From contig CANQTP010000025.1 of the NCBI GenBank assembly GCA_947626755.1, positions 1 to 38,574 of the forward strand: a stretch of DNA of 38,574 bases. Reading direction: 5' to 3'. This DNA comes from an uncultured Clostridia bacterium (lineage in GTDB: Bacteria > Bacillota > Clostridia > Oscillospirales > Ruminococcaceae). The notes beneath the pieces were generated by a model. That model was not told the origin of the DNA. It was given only the letters and a program-made list of their open reading frames with translations, and did no database searches. Each line of letters opens with the position of its first letter. Positions within the stretch are counted from its first letter, which is position 1. Positions 31,960 to 38,574 of this stretch are shown piece after piece. A program made the translations under genes and the position numbers.

Positions 31960-33795
31960 TTACTTGTTAAGTCTTGCTTCGAGAGCATCAAGCTGTTCTC
32001 TGAGAGCAGCGGGGATCTTTCCGCCCTTTGCGGCAATGTCCTCGTCATAGTATCTTCTCATCTCGGCAATTTCTTTCTTCCAGAGATCCTTATCAACATC
32101 AAGAAGCTTATCCATAACTTCGGGAGTTACTTCGTCCTCAATGCCTGTTGTGTCAATGTCACCCTTCTTGGGAATGAATCCGATAGGAGTTTCCTCCGCA
32201 TCTATAGTGCCTTCGCATCTCTTGATGATCCAGTCGAGAACTCTCATGTTATCGCCGAATCCGGGCCACATGAAATCGCCGTTCTCGTCCTGCTTGAACC
32301 AGTTTACATTGAAGATCTTAGGAGCCTTGTCGCCAAGCTTTTCGCCCATGTCGAGCCAGTGCTGCCAGTAGTCGCCTACATTGTAGCCGATGAAAGGCTT
32401 CATAGCCATAGGATCGTGACGGAGAACGCCTACAGCGCCTGTTGCAGCGGCAGTTGTTTCGGAGGAAACAGCGGAGCCGATGTATGTTCCGTGAGTCCAG
32501 TCAAATGCCTGATATACAAGAGGAGTTGTGGAAGCTCTTCTTCCGCCGAAGATCATTGCGGAGATAGGCACGCCCTTGGGGTTGTTGAATTCGGGAGAAA
32601 TGCAGGGGCAGTTCTCAGCGGGAGCAGTAAATCTGGAGTTGGGGTGAGCAAGCTTCTGGGGCTTTCCGTCAGCACCCATAACAGAAGTGTATTCCTTGCC
32701 GTTTACCTTTGCGCCCTTCCACTCGGTAGCGTCCTCGGGAGGATTCTTGTCAAGACCTTCCCACCAGACGGTGTTGTCCGCATTGTTGAGGGCAACGTTT
32801 GTGAATATTGTATTCTTGCTTGTGGAAGCAAGAGCGTTGTAGTTGGATTTTGCGTTAGTTCCGGGAGCAACGCCGAAGAAGCCGTTCTCGGGGTTGATGG
32901 CGTAGAGTCTGCCGTCCTCGCCCTGCTTCATCCAAGCGATGTCATCGCCGACAGTAAATACTTCATAGCCCTTTGCCTTGTATCCCTCTGGGGGAATGAG
33001 CATTGCAAGGTTTGTCTTTCCGCAGGCGGAGGGGAATGCGGCGGTGATGTATTTTACTTCGCCGTCGGGCTTCTTAACGCCGAGGATAAGCATATGCTCA
33101 GCCATCCAGCCTTCGTTCTTGCCCTGATAGGAAGCGATACGCAGAGCGAAGCACTTCTTGCCCAGGAGAACGTTTCCGCCGTAAGCAGAGTTTATCGACC
33201 AGATAGTATTATCTTCGGGGAAGTGAACGATATATCTGTTTTCGGGATCAACATTTGCTTTTGAGTGGAGTCCTCTTACGAAATCGTTGGAAGTATCGCC
33301 GAGGTTCTCGAAAGCAGCCTTGCCCATTCTTGTCATAATGTTCATATTGAGAACAACATATATAGAGTCTGTGATCTCAACGCCCACTTTTGCGAGAGGA
33401 GAACCGATAGGACCCATTGAATAGGGGATAACATACATAGTCCTGCCCTTCATAACGCCGTCATAAAGGGGAGTGAGCTTAGCGTACATTTCCTTGGGAT
33501 CGCACCAGTTGTTGGTAGGACCGGCATCTTCTTTTCTGCGTGAGCAGATGAAAGTTCTGTCCTCAACGCGGGCAACGTCGTTGGGGAGAGTTCTGTGGTA
33601 GAGGCAGCCGGGGAGTTTTTCGGGGTTAAGTCTGTACATTTTGTCCTTATCTCCGTCGGGGAGAGAGCAGACCTCATTGGTAAGAGCGTCAAGCTGTTCC
33701 TTTGAGCCGTCGACCCAGACTACCTTATCGGGCTTGGTAAGGGCGATCATTTCATCGACCCATTTGTTGACATTGGGGTTTTTGGTAAGAGACAT
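31960..33795 (-). CDS. pckG: Phosphoenolpyruvate carboxykinase (GTP)
   Basis: Interconverts oxaloacetate + GTP and phosphoenolpyruvate + CO2 + GDP (EC 4.1.1.32). In fermenting Clostridia it often runs toward oxaloacetate, feeding malate and fumarate. The 611 residues match the GTP-dependent family, not the shorter ATP family. The P-loop FPSACGKTN (254-262), the preceding WMAEHMLILGV (230-240) and the GGRRASTTPLVYQAFDW block are conserved. ATG at 33795 follows AAAGGAG on the minus strand; a 25-codon upstream extension has no binding site and overlaps the leader. It has a good promoter and a leader of about 75 bases. Confidence 0.97.
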   Translation of the reverse strand: MSLTKNPNVNKWVDEMIALTKPDKVVWVDGSKEQLDALTNEVCSLPDGDKDKMYRLNPEKLPGCLYHRTLPNDVARVEDRTFICSRRKEDAGPTNNWCDPKEMYAKLTPLYDGVMKGRTMYVIPYSMGPIGSPLAKVGVEITDSIYVVLNMNIMTRMGKAAFENLGDTSNDFVRGLHSKANVDPENRYIVHFPEDNTIWSINSAYGGNVLLGKKCFALRIASYQGKNEGWMAEHMLILGVKKPDGEVKYITAAFPSACGKTNLAMLIPPEGYKAKGYEVFTVGDDIAWMKQGEDGRLYAINPENGFFGVAPGTNAKSNYNALASTSKNTIFTNVALNNADNTVWWEGLDKNPPEDATEWKGAKVNGKEYTSVMGADGKPQKLAHPNSRFTAPAENCPCISPEFNNPKGVPISAMIFGGRRASTTPLVYQAFDWTHGTYIGSAVSSETTAAATGAVGVLRHDPMAMKPFIGYNVGDYWQHWLDMGEKLGDKAPKIFNVNWFKQDENGDFMWPGFGDNMRVLDWIIKRCEGTIDAEETPIGFIPKKGDIDTTGIEDEVTPEVMDKLLDVDKDLWKKEIAEMRRYYDEDIAAKGGKIPAALREQLDALEARLNK

Positions 33796-33877
33796 AATTT
33801 TTGCAGCTCCTTTGTAAAAAAATTGATTGGAAACTTTCCGATTAACGGCAAAAATATTCAAATTTCCCACAAATACT

Positions 33878-33906
33878 ATTATACTCCATTCTCGTCAATA
33901 AGTCAA
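33878..33906 (-). promoter_or_regulatory. Promoter of the PEPCK gene
   Basis: On the minus strand: TTGACT (33906-33901), 17 bases, TATAAT (33883-33878). Confidence 0.82.
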
Positions 33907-33976
33907 GGCATATTCTGCCAAGAAATAAAAATTACAAAAATTTAAAAATACTCTTCCATTTTATAAAAAATTTTGT

Positions 33977-33999
33977 TATAATAGTAAATGTATTATAAT
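33977..33999 (+). promoter_or_regulatory. Candidate -10 elements for the D,D-carboxypeptidase gene
   Basis: Two TATAAT boxes (33977-33982 and 33994-33999) lie within 65 bases of the start. The -35 regions are poor (TTCCAT and TTTTGT), so which one is used is unclear. Confidence 0.4.
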
Positions 34000-34040
34000 G
34001 ACATGAAAGGAGCATACGCTTTCGGGCGTTGTGAATAGAT

Positions 34041-35408
34041 ATGAATTTTGTTAAGAAAGCCGCCCTGCTGATGACCGCAGTGTTTGCGGTAACGATCTTC
34101 TCCTGCATACCCGTTTCGGCGCTGACCTTTACGCCTAATTTTACCGTTGCCAGCGAAGCTGCCGTGCTTATCAATATGGACAAGGATCTTATCGTCTATG
34201 AGAAAAATCCCACAAAGAAATGGTACCCCGCTTCGCTCACAAAGATAATGACCGCTATCGTGGTGCTTGACCATGTGACCGACCTTGACAATACCGAGTA
34301 CGAAGCTCCACTTGTGGTATTTGACGATCTTTACGGGAAGAATCCTTCCGCCGTGGGTTATTCACGGGGGGAAATAATCACCGCCAACGATCTTATGTAT
34401 TCCATGCTGATGTATTCCGCCTGCGAATCTGCGGGAATTCTCGCCTACAACGTCGGCGGGGAAAGCATTCCAAATTTTATCGACATGATGAACGCAAAAG
34501 CCGAGGAAATAGGCTGCACGGGAACGCATTTCGTCAACCCCCACGGTCTTTATGACGACGATCAGTATACCAACGCACGGGATATGGCGCTTATTGCAAA
34601 ATACGCAGTTGACAATTACCCAAAATTCGTTGAGATAGCAACCACCACAGAATACACTCTCCACGCCACCAACTACCATGAGGACGGCTGGATAACCATA
34701 CACCACACAAATGCCATGGTCCACAACGGCGAATTCTACTACGAACCCGCCCGCGGTCTGAAAACAGGTACGCTTGACGAATCGGGAAGAAATCTCGTTT
34801 CCCTTGCTTCAAAGGACGGAAACAACTATCTTCTTGTCACCCTCGGCGCGCCCATGTACAACGAGGACGGCACAAAAGCCAATGAGCAGTACAACGATCA
34901 GAAAAATATATACGAATGGGCATTCAACACATTTTCATATGAGAAGATCCTCAGCAAGACGGAGGAAATAACAGAAATTCCCGTAAAATTAGGCGAAAAT
35001 GCGGAACACGTCCTGCTCGTTCCCTCGGAAGATTTTTACACCCTATGGCCAAACACCCTTGACCGTTCGGGACTGAAACAGGATATAAACACCGACGGCT
35101 ATCTTGACTCTGACGGAGCAGTCCTTGCGCCTGTGGAAAAAGGACAGGTCTTCGGGACATATACTTTATCACTTTCGGGAGAAACTCTCTGCACGGTGGA
35201 TCTTGTTGCAAAAGACGCTGTCGCCCTTTCACAGCTTGAATATAATATTATGAAAGCCAAAGCCTTTGTGGGATCATTCTGGTTCAAAGCGGCAGCGGCA
35301 GCGGCGGCAGTGCTTATAGCGGCATATATCATAGTGTATGTTCTCGCCACCGGGAAACGCCGCAGGAAAATGAAGAAAGTTTCTTCCAAATCCAAGCGCA
35401 GAATGTAA
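34041..35408 (+). CDS. D-alanyl-D-alanine carboxypeptidase (PBP5/DacA-like)
   Basis: Trims the terminal D-Ala from peptidoglycan stems outside the cell; 455 residues. Signal peptide (1-27), S11 peptidase domain with SLTK (Ser65, Lys68) and KTG (241-243), a C-terminal beta domain (about 300-395), one membrane helix (about 424-446) and a Lys/Arg-rich tail. The middle SxN motif reads SAC (126-128), with Cys where Asn is usual, in the context MYSACESAG. The ATG at 34041 is the first possible start (stop in frame at 34032), but the only good binding site, AAAGGAG (34006-34012), is 28 bases away with a small hairpin (ACGC/GCGT, 34016-34029) in between. It diverges from pckG. Confidence 0.93.
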   Translation: MNFVKKAALLMTAVFAVTIFSCIPVSALTFTPNFTVASEAAVLINMDKDLIVYEKNPTKKWYPASLTKIMTAIVVLDHVTDLDNTEYEAPLVVFDDLYGKNPSAVGYSRGEIITANDLMYSMLMYSACESAGILAYNVGGESIPNFIDMMNAKAEEIGCTGTHFVNPHGLYDDDQYTNARDMALIAKYAVDNYPKFVEIATTTEYTLHATNYHEDGWITIHHTNAMVHNGEFYYEPARGLKTGTLDESGRNLVSLASKDGNNYLLVTLGAPMYNEDGTKANEQYNDQKNIYEWAFNTFSYEKILSKTEEITEIPVKLGENAEHVLLVPSEDFYTLWPNTLDRSGLKQDINTDGYLDSDGAVLAPVEKGQVFGTYTLSLSGETLCTVDLVAKDAVALSQLEYNIMKAKAFVGSFWFKAAAAAAAVLIAAYIIVYVLATGKRRRKMKKVSSKSKRRM

Positions 35409-35439
35409 ATTTGTTAAAAGTGCTTAAAAATCTATGTTG

Positions 35440-35458
35440 AAAATTGTGCGGCAATTTT
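35440..35458 (+). terminator. Weak AT-rich hairpin after the carboxypeptidase gene
   Basis: AAAATTG and CAATTTT arms (35440-35446 with 35452-35458) around TGCGG. The stem is AT-rich and no clean T tract follows. Confidence 0.35.
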
Positions 35459-35468
35459 TGAAAAATTG

Positions 35469-35497
35469 TTGAAAAATCTTTGTAGGTATTGTATAAT
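35469..35497 (+). promoter_or_regulatory. Promoter of the HD-domain gene
   Basis: TTGAAA (35469-35474), 17 bases, TATAAT (35492-35497). Confidence 0.75.
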
Positions 35498-35549
35498 AAT
35501 AGCGGAATACCCGTTCAAGGGATTTCCGAAGGGAGATGACCGCTAAAAA

Positions 35550-36095
35550 ATGCTGAAAGCCATCGGTTCAAAGCTGAACCTGCTCAGGGATCAGAAGGCT
35601 AAGGATTACTATTATCTGGTTTCCGACCTTCTTGATAATGAACTTGTCCTTAAAATGAAAGAATTTACACACCACGGAGATACAACTTGTTTTCAGCACT
35701 GTTTGAACGTTTCGTATTATAATTACAGGATATGCAGATTTTTCTCTTGGAATACGCGGGCTGCCGCAAGAGCGGGCTTGCTCCACGATCTGTTCCTTTA
35801 CGACTGGCACACCTACAAGCCCGATAAAGACAAGGGCGAACGTCTCCACGGTTTCACCCACGCGCAGACCGCATTAAAAAACGTCCGCGAAAATTTCTAC
35901 ATATCGGAGCTTGAAAGCGATATTATCGGAAAGCATATGTTTCCGTTGAACATTACGGCTGTTCCGAGACATCGCGAGACTGTGGTAATCGTTCTTGTGG
36001 ACAAATACTGCGGACTTTTAGAAACTGTTATCCCAAGGCTGAAAAAAGCTGAAAATGCGTTTCTCCGCATAGTACGGGGCAGGAGATCCGCCTGA
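35550..36095 (+). CDS. HD-domain phosphohydrolase
   Basis: A 181-residue cytoplasmic protein with an HD metal-binding fold: His50 (FQHCLNVSYY), the His79-Asp80 pair (GLLHDLFLYDW), then HGFTHAQTALKN and a late Asp in VDKYCGL. Such small HD proteins hydrolyse nucleotides or phosphomonoesters; the substrate cannot be told. The ATG follows GAAGGGAG at 35528-35535 with a rather long 14-base gap. The gene stands alone between its own promoter and terminator. Confidence 0.87.
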   Translation: MLKAIGSKLNLLRDQKAKDYYYLVSDLLDNELVLKMKEFTHHGDTTCFQHCLNVSYYNYRICRFFSWNTRAAARAGLLHDLFLYDWHTYKPDKDKGERLHGFTHAQTALKNVRENFYISELESDIIGKHMFPLNITAVPRHRETVVIVLVDKYCGLLETVIPRLKKAENAFLRIVRGRRSA

Positions 36096-36109
36096 ATATG
36101 AAAAACGAG

Positions 36110-36140
36110 CCGCGCTGTTTACAGCGCGGTCATTTTGTTT
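36110..36140 (+). terminator. Rho-independent terminator after the HD-domain gene
   Basis: CCGCGCTG, TTTA loop, CAGCGCGG (36110-36129), then TCATTTTGTTTTT. Confidence 0.92.
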
Positions 36141-36178
36141 TTCAGACAGAATATATATGTTCCTGCGGGCAAATATTT

Positions 36179-37069
36179 TTATCCGCAGTCCCAGTTATAC
36201 ACAACTTTGGAAAAATCAAGCTTTTTAAGATTTTCTTCCGGAATTAAGAAATTTCCCACTCCGAGATCGCCCCACATAACTTCTTCCTTCCCGTCTGCCG
36301 AAAAAAAGCTCGTACACTGGAAAAGCAGGATATTACAGTCTTTTATATCATCATCGTAACGCGGATCGGACTGGGTAAAGAACGGGTACCCGCCGATGCA
36401 GGTGTTTTCAAAAACTCTTTCTTCGCTTATTTTATCAAATTTTTCTTCGTCTATATCGTACCAATTTTCTGCTTTTTCTCCGGTAACTTTGTTGTAAATT
36501 TCCGTAACATTTTCTTCAAACAGATAACTTGATACCGACAGCGGACACATCTCAGGTTTTCCCGCTTCGAGAATAAATTCTCCCTCAAAGGGGAACTCCC
36601 CGTATTCTCCGCTGAATTTCGGCATATCTTCCGCCGAAAGCAGTTTGCTTTCATCGGAAATAATATTTTCGTGATATATAACGCGAAAACTTTTTGCGCT
36701 GCAAAGGTCGTCAAAATCCGCTCCGTACACCGCTTCGTCATTACTTGCACAGAAAAACTGCAAAATGCCTTTCCGGGGAAAATTTTCGATATGCGGCAAT
36801 TTTTCAAAATTAAGCTGTGCAAGCAGTCTTAACGGTTCGCCTTTATGATTTTCCGCTTTATCAAGAGGATATTCCATATCTTTCGGGAAATAGGGAACTC
36901 CGCCAAGTTTTGTTTCAAAAACGCTCAGATTTTCTGCACGTTTCGGTTCAAATCTCAAAACAGGCAGCGGCGGAAATTTTTCGTCCAACTTTTGCATAAC
37001 TTTTTCCGCAAAATTGTCGGGATCGCCTTTTCCCGAAAGTTTATTTGCGATATTATCAAAAAGTCCCAT
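36179..37069 (-). CDS. YwqG-like DUF1963 protein
   Basis: A 296-residue cytoplasmic protein of the YwqG/DUF1963 family. Typical segments are KLGGVPYFPKD, LLAQLNFEKLP followed by KGILQFF, the internal FTQSDPR stretch and the late MWGDLGVGNFLI. The family's function is unknown; some members sit in toxin/immunity loci, but no toxin is visible here. AGGAG at 37082-37086 (minus strand) sets the ATG. It is downstream of the tautomerase gene on the same strand, about 110 bases away, with a hairpin in between, so co-transcription is uncertain. Confidence 0.85.
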   Translation of the reverse strand: MGLFDNIANKLSGKGDPDNFAEKVMQKLDEKFPPLPVLRFEPKRAENLSVFETKLGGVPYFPKDMEYPLDKAENHKGEPLRLLAQLNFEKLPHIENFPRKGILQFFCASNDEAVYGADFDDLCSAKSFRVIYHENIISDESKLLSAEDMPKFSGEYGEFPFEGEFILEAGKPEMCPLSVSSYLFEENVTEIYNKVTGEKAENWYDIDEEKFDKISEERVFENTCIGGYPFFTQSDPRYDDDIKDCNILLFQCTSFFSADGKEEVMWGDLGVGNFLIPEENLKKLDFSKVVYNWDCG

Positions 37070-37138
37070 AATTTAACTTTCTCCTGTCCATATTATCTTA
37101 CAAAATATCACTGCATACGAAAGTTCCGCGGAATGTCC

Positions 37139-37164
37139 GCCGTTCCCGCAAATACGGGAACGGC
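37139..37164 (-). terminator. Perfect hairpin after the tautomerase gene
   Basis: A 10-bp perfect stem (37139-37148 with 37155-37164), loop of six. No T run follows on the minus strand, so termination is probably partial; it may instead protect the 3' end. Confidence 0.5.
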
Positions 37165-37177
37165 GCTCCGCAGCGGA

Positions 37178-37414
37178 TCAGAGCAGACTCTTAGGGTCAT
37201 AGGACGGTTTCTTATAAAGTGTATCTTTCTTGCCCTCAATATCCTTTGCGAAAACTTCCTGCCATTCCTCGGCGGTAAAGTCCTCTATACCCACGGTTAT
37301 GTGGGTATCTCCGCAGCCGAGTGCTTCGCAGAGAGCTGCGGTAAGTTTCTTTGCAGCCTCCTGTTTCTGTGCTTCGGTGCGTCCTTTAAGCATTTTTACC
37401 GAAATGTGCGGCAT
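37178..37414 (-). CDS. Tautomerase family protein (4-oxalocrotonate tautomerase-like)
   Basis: A 78-residue protein with the catalytic Pro directly after the initiator Met (MPHISVKMLKGRTEAQK), the hallmark of the tautomerase superfamily, where the free N-terminal Pro acts as general base. The rest fits the short beta-alpha-beta subunit that forms hexamers, with an extended C-terminal tail (KKPSYDPKSLL). The substrate is unknown. AAAGGAGAG on the minus strand (37421-37429) sets the start. It follows the metallophosphoesterase gene by 20 bases. Confidence 0.9.
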   Translation of the reverse strand: MPHISVKMLKGRTEAQKQEAAKKLTAALCEALGCGDTHITVGIEDFTAEEWQEVFAKDIEGKKDTLYKKPSYDPKSLL

Positions 37415-37434
37415 AACGATCTCTCCTTTAAAAT

Positions 37435-38130
37435 TTATTTTCTGCCTTTTTTCTTGGGAAGAGCGCTTTTTATCTGCACGACTTCGTCAAAAAGGCATTG
37501 ATACCTTGGGGGGATAAGCTTATTTTTATGAGCTTTTCCGAAAAACCACATTTTAAAGCTGCAATCATTTTTAACAGCATCGAAAAACGTGTGCATATGG
37601 CTTATCTGGCGGACTTCAAATCCGAGGAATTCCTTCATTGAAGCGGGCGGTTCGTGGGTAATGATATAATCCGCAGCGCTGCCGTTTTCCTTTAAAACGG
37701 CAATTCCGTGCTTTACCTCTTCGGGAGTGGGAAGTTCCTGTTCCCACCATGTACTGGATTCGCGGCGAATGTCTATTTCCTTGGTCTGACCGCCGCCGAA
37801 AGCAAAAAATTTATGTCCTTGCAGGTCGAACATACTTCCGCGTTTCATGTGCATAAGCCTGCCCGAGATGACGTTTACCCTTCCGCCGCAGAAATCCTCT
37901 TCGGGGTAGTTTTCCAGCAGATCGTAATTTTCATGACAGCCTTCCACAAACATTGTATAGAAGCGTTTTCTGCCTATTCTTTTAAGTATACGCTTTTCCT
38001 TTTTAGAGCCGTCCCAGACAAATCCGAAATCTCCGCATACTATAAGGAAATCGCCTTTTTTAAGTTTTTTGATATTTTTATCATTAAAGCGGCTGTAATC
38101 GCCGTGCATATCACCTGTTACGCAAATCAA
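37435..38130 (-). CDS. Calcineurin-like metallophosphoesterase
   Basis: A 231-residue cytoplasmic phosphoesterase with most of the dimetal motifs: GDMHGD (Asp7, His9), VCGDFG (Asp34), a GCHEN motif (64-68) in place of the usual GNHE, ITHEPP (His159), and GKAH (198-201) in place of GHxH. The motif order and spacing are right, but a bridging Asn and one His are replaced. The start is a TTG (38128-38130), with GGAGG eight bases upstream; the first downstream ATG would remove the first metal motif. First gene of a minus-strand group with the tautomerase. Confidence 0.87.
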   Translation of the reverse strand: MICVTGDMHGDYSRFNDKNIKKLKKGDFLIVCGDFGFVWDGSKKEKRILKRIGRKRFYTMFVEGCHENYDLLENYPEEDFCGGRVNVISGRLMHMKRGSMFDLQGHKFFAFGGGQTKEIDIRRESSTWWEQELPTPEEVKHGIAVLKENGSAADYIITHEPPASMKEFLGFEVRQISHMHTFFDAVKNDCSFKMWFFGKAHKNKLIPPRYQCLFDEVVQIKSALPKKKGRK

Positions 38131-38159
38131 GATCGGTTCCTCCGGAAATTGTTTTTTAC

Positions 38160-38188
38160 ATTATAACATATTTTTCTAATATCGTCAA
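38160..38188 (-). promoter_or_regulatory. Promoter of the metallophosphoesterase gene
   Basis: On the minus strand: TTGACG (38188-38183), 17 bases, TATAAT (38165-38160). Confidence 0.8.
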
Positions 38189-38259
38189 GCACGGCTTTGG
38201 AGAGGTATGTGTCAAGCAAAAGTAGGCAAGCCATAGAAAATTCATCACAATATACAAAC

Positions 38260-38574
38260 TCAGAAGCACAGATCTGTTAAAGATTTCAAATGAGATAGTT
38301 TGGTAATCGACTTGTAAGTCGGAGGAAAATGTACGTTATGAGGGAATTCATAACCCTTTCCGGAAGTGGATCTTATCTTTCCTGCTGATAGTGCGGGGTT
38401 TGCATTTTCAATTTCTATCGTAAAGTTTTCGTCACTGCCGGTGTAATATTTACACAGTAACGCCGCAAGGTTATTGCCGCCGTTTATGCTCCAACAAGCT
38501 CTGCCGCCTTTCATACGATTGCCTATAAGTGTGAATACGTTGCTTTCCATGCTGCCCAAACGTGCATGATGTAT
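38260..38574 (-). mobile_element. ISLre2/UPF0236-like transposase, 3' part (runs off the window)
   Basis: An open frame enters from the right edge and ends at 38260, giving about 104 C-terminal residues. The segment LGSMESNVFTLIGNRMKGGR followed by ACWSINGGNNLA resembles the C-terminal signature of ISLre2/UPF0236 transposases (a short Gly-x-x-Glu-x-Asn segment, then a Trp-Ser...Gly-x-Asn-Asn-Leu helix). The last 45 residues diverge from what I recall of the family, so the end may be degenerate. No terminal inverted repeat could be pinned down between 38190 and 38260. Confidence 0.6.

Noticed and set aside
31867-33264. A 465-codon open frame on the plus strand
   Set aside because: It lies antisense to the well-supported PEPCK gene, has no ribosome binding site and shows no recognisable domain; it results from codon bias on the other strand.
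36845-37501. A 218-codon plus-strand open frame
   Set aside because: It crosses the YwqG-like and tautomerase genes in antisense and runs through their intergenic hairpin; it has no binding site.

Overview
The window looks like a chromosomal piece from a gut or rumen Clostridia species, probably Oscillospiraceae close to Ruminococcus. That placement is inferred from the secG-rnr pair, a Thr T-box ahead of thrS, class I fumarase, GTP-type PEPCK, a licheninase, Rpn-family genes, strong AGGAGG ribosome binding sites and several TTG starts. No rRNA, tRNA or CRISPR array was seen.

Layout. 1-5.5 kb: secG, rnr, then a small membrane protein, an amidohydrolase and an orphan fumarase alpha subunit, then a decayed lipoprotein gene. 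5.7-17.1 kb: one long operon of eight genes: a 973-residue solute-binding protein with two extra beta-sandwich modules, a permease pair, an NHL/TPR protein, a YIP1-like membrane protein, a secreted DUF5696 protein that looks like a glycosidase, and a second permease pair. It encodes no ATPase, so it probably borrows a shared MsmK-type one. 17.1-18.4 kb: an Rpn gene framed by palindromic repeats. 18.4-21.8 kb (minus): an O-antigen-ligase-like protein and RNase Y, which has a long structured leader. 21.8-25.3 kb: a Thr T-box, a secreted transglutaminase gene and thrS. 25.3-26.8 kb: a second Rpn gene, broken by a palindromic element, with another element after it. 26.8-31.9 kb: AraC regulator, licheninase, CNNM/CorC protein, another palindromic element, DUF815 ATPase and flavodoxin-like reductase. 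31.9-38.1 kb: pckA, D-Ala-D-Ala carboxypeptidase, HD protein, YwqG-like protein, tautomerase and metallophosphoesterase. The last 0.3 kb holds the end of an ISLre2/UPF0236-like transposase.

Two things stand out. First, four complete copies and two solo ends of a composite palindromic repeat lie between 17 and 30 kb. The repeat consists of 7-bp tandem repeats, a short covarying hairpin, long inverted arms and a central terminator-like hairpin. Three of the four copies touch Rpn (PD-(D/E)XK 'transposase') genes and one has broken an Rpn gene. The arrangement recalls REP/REPIN palindromes beside RAYT transposases, but with a different enzyme family. Second, the eight-gene operon looks like a glycan capture, cleavage and import machine built on uncharacterised families.

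Functional assignments come from motif recognition by eye. No database search was run.
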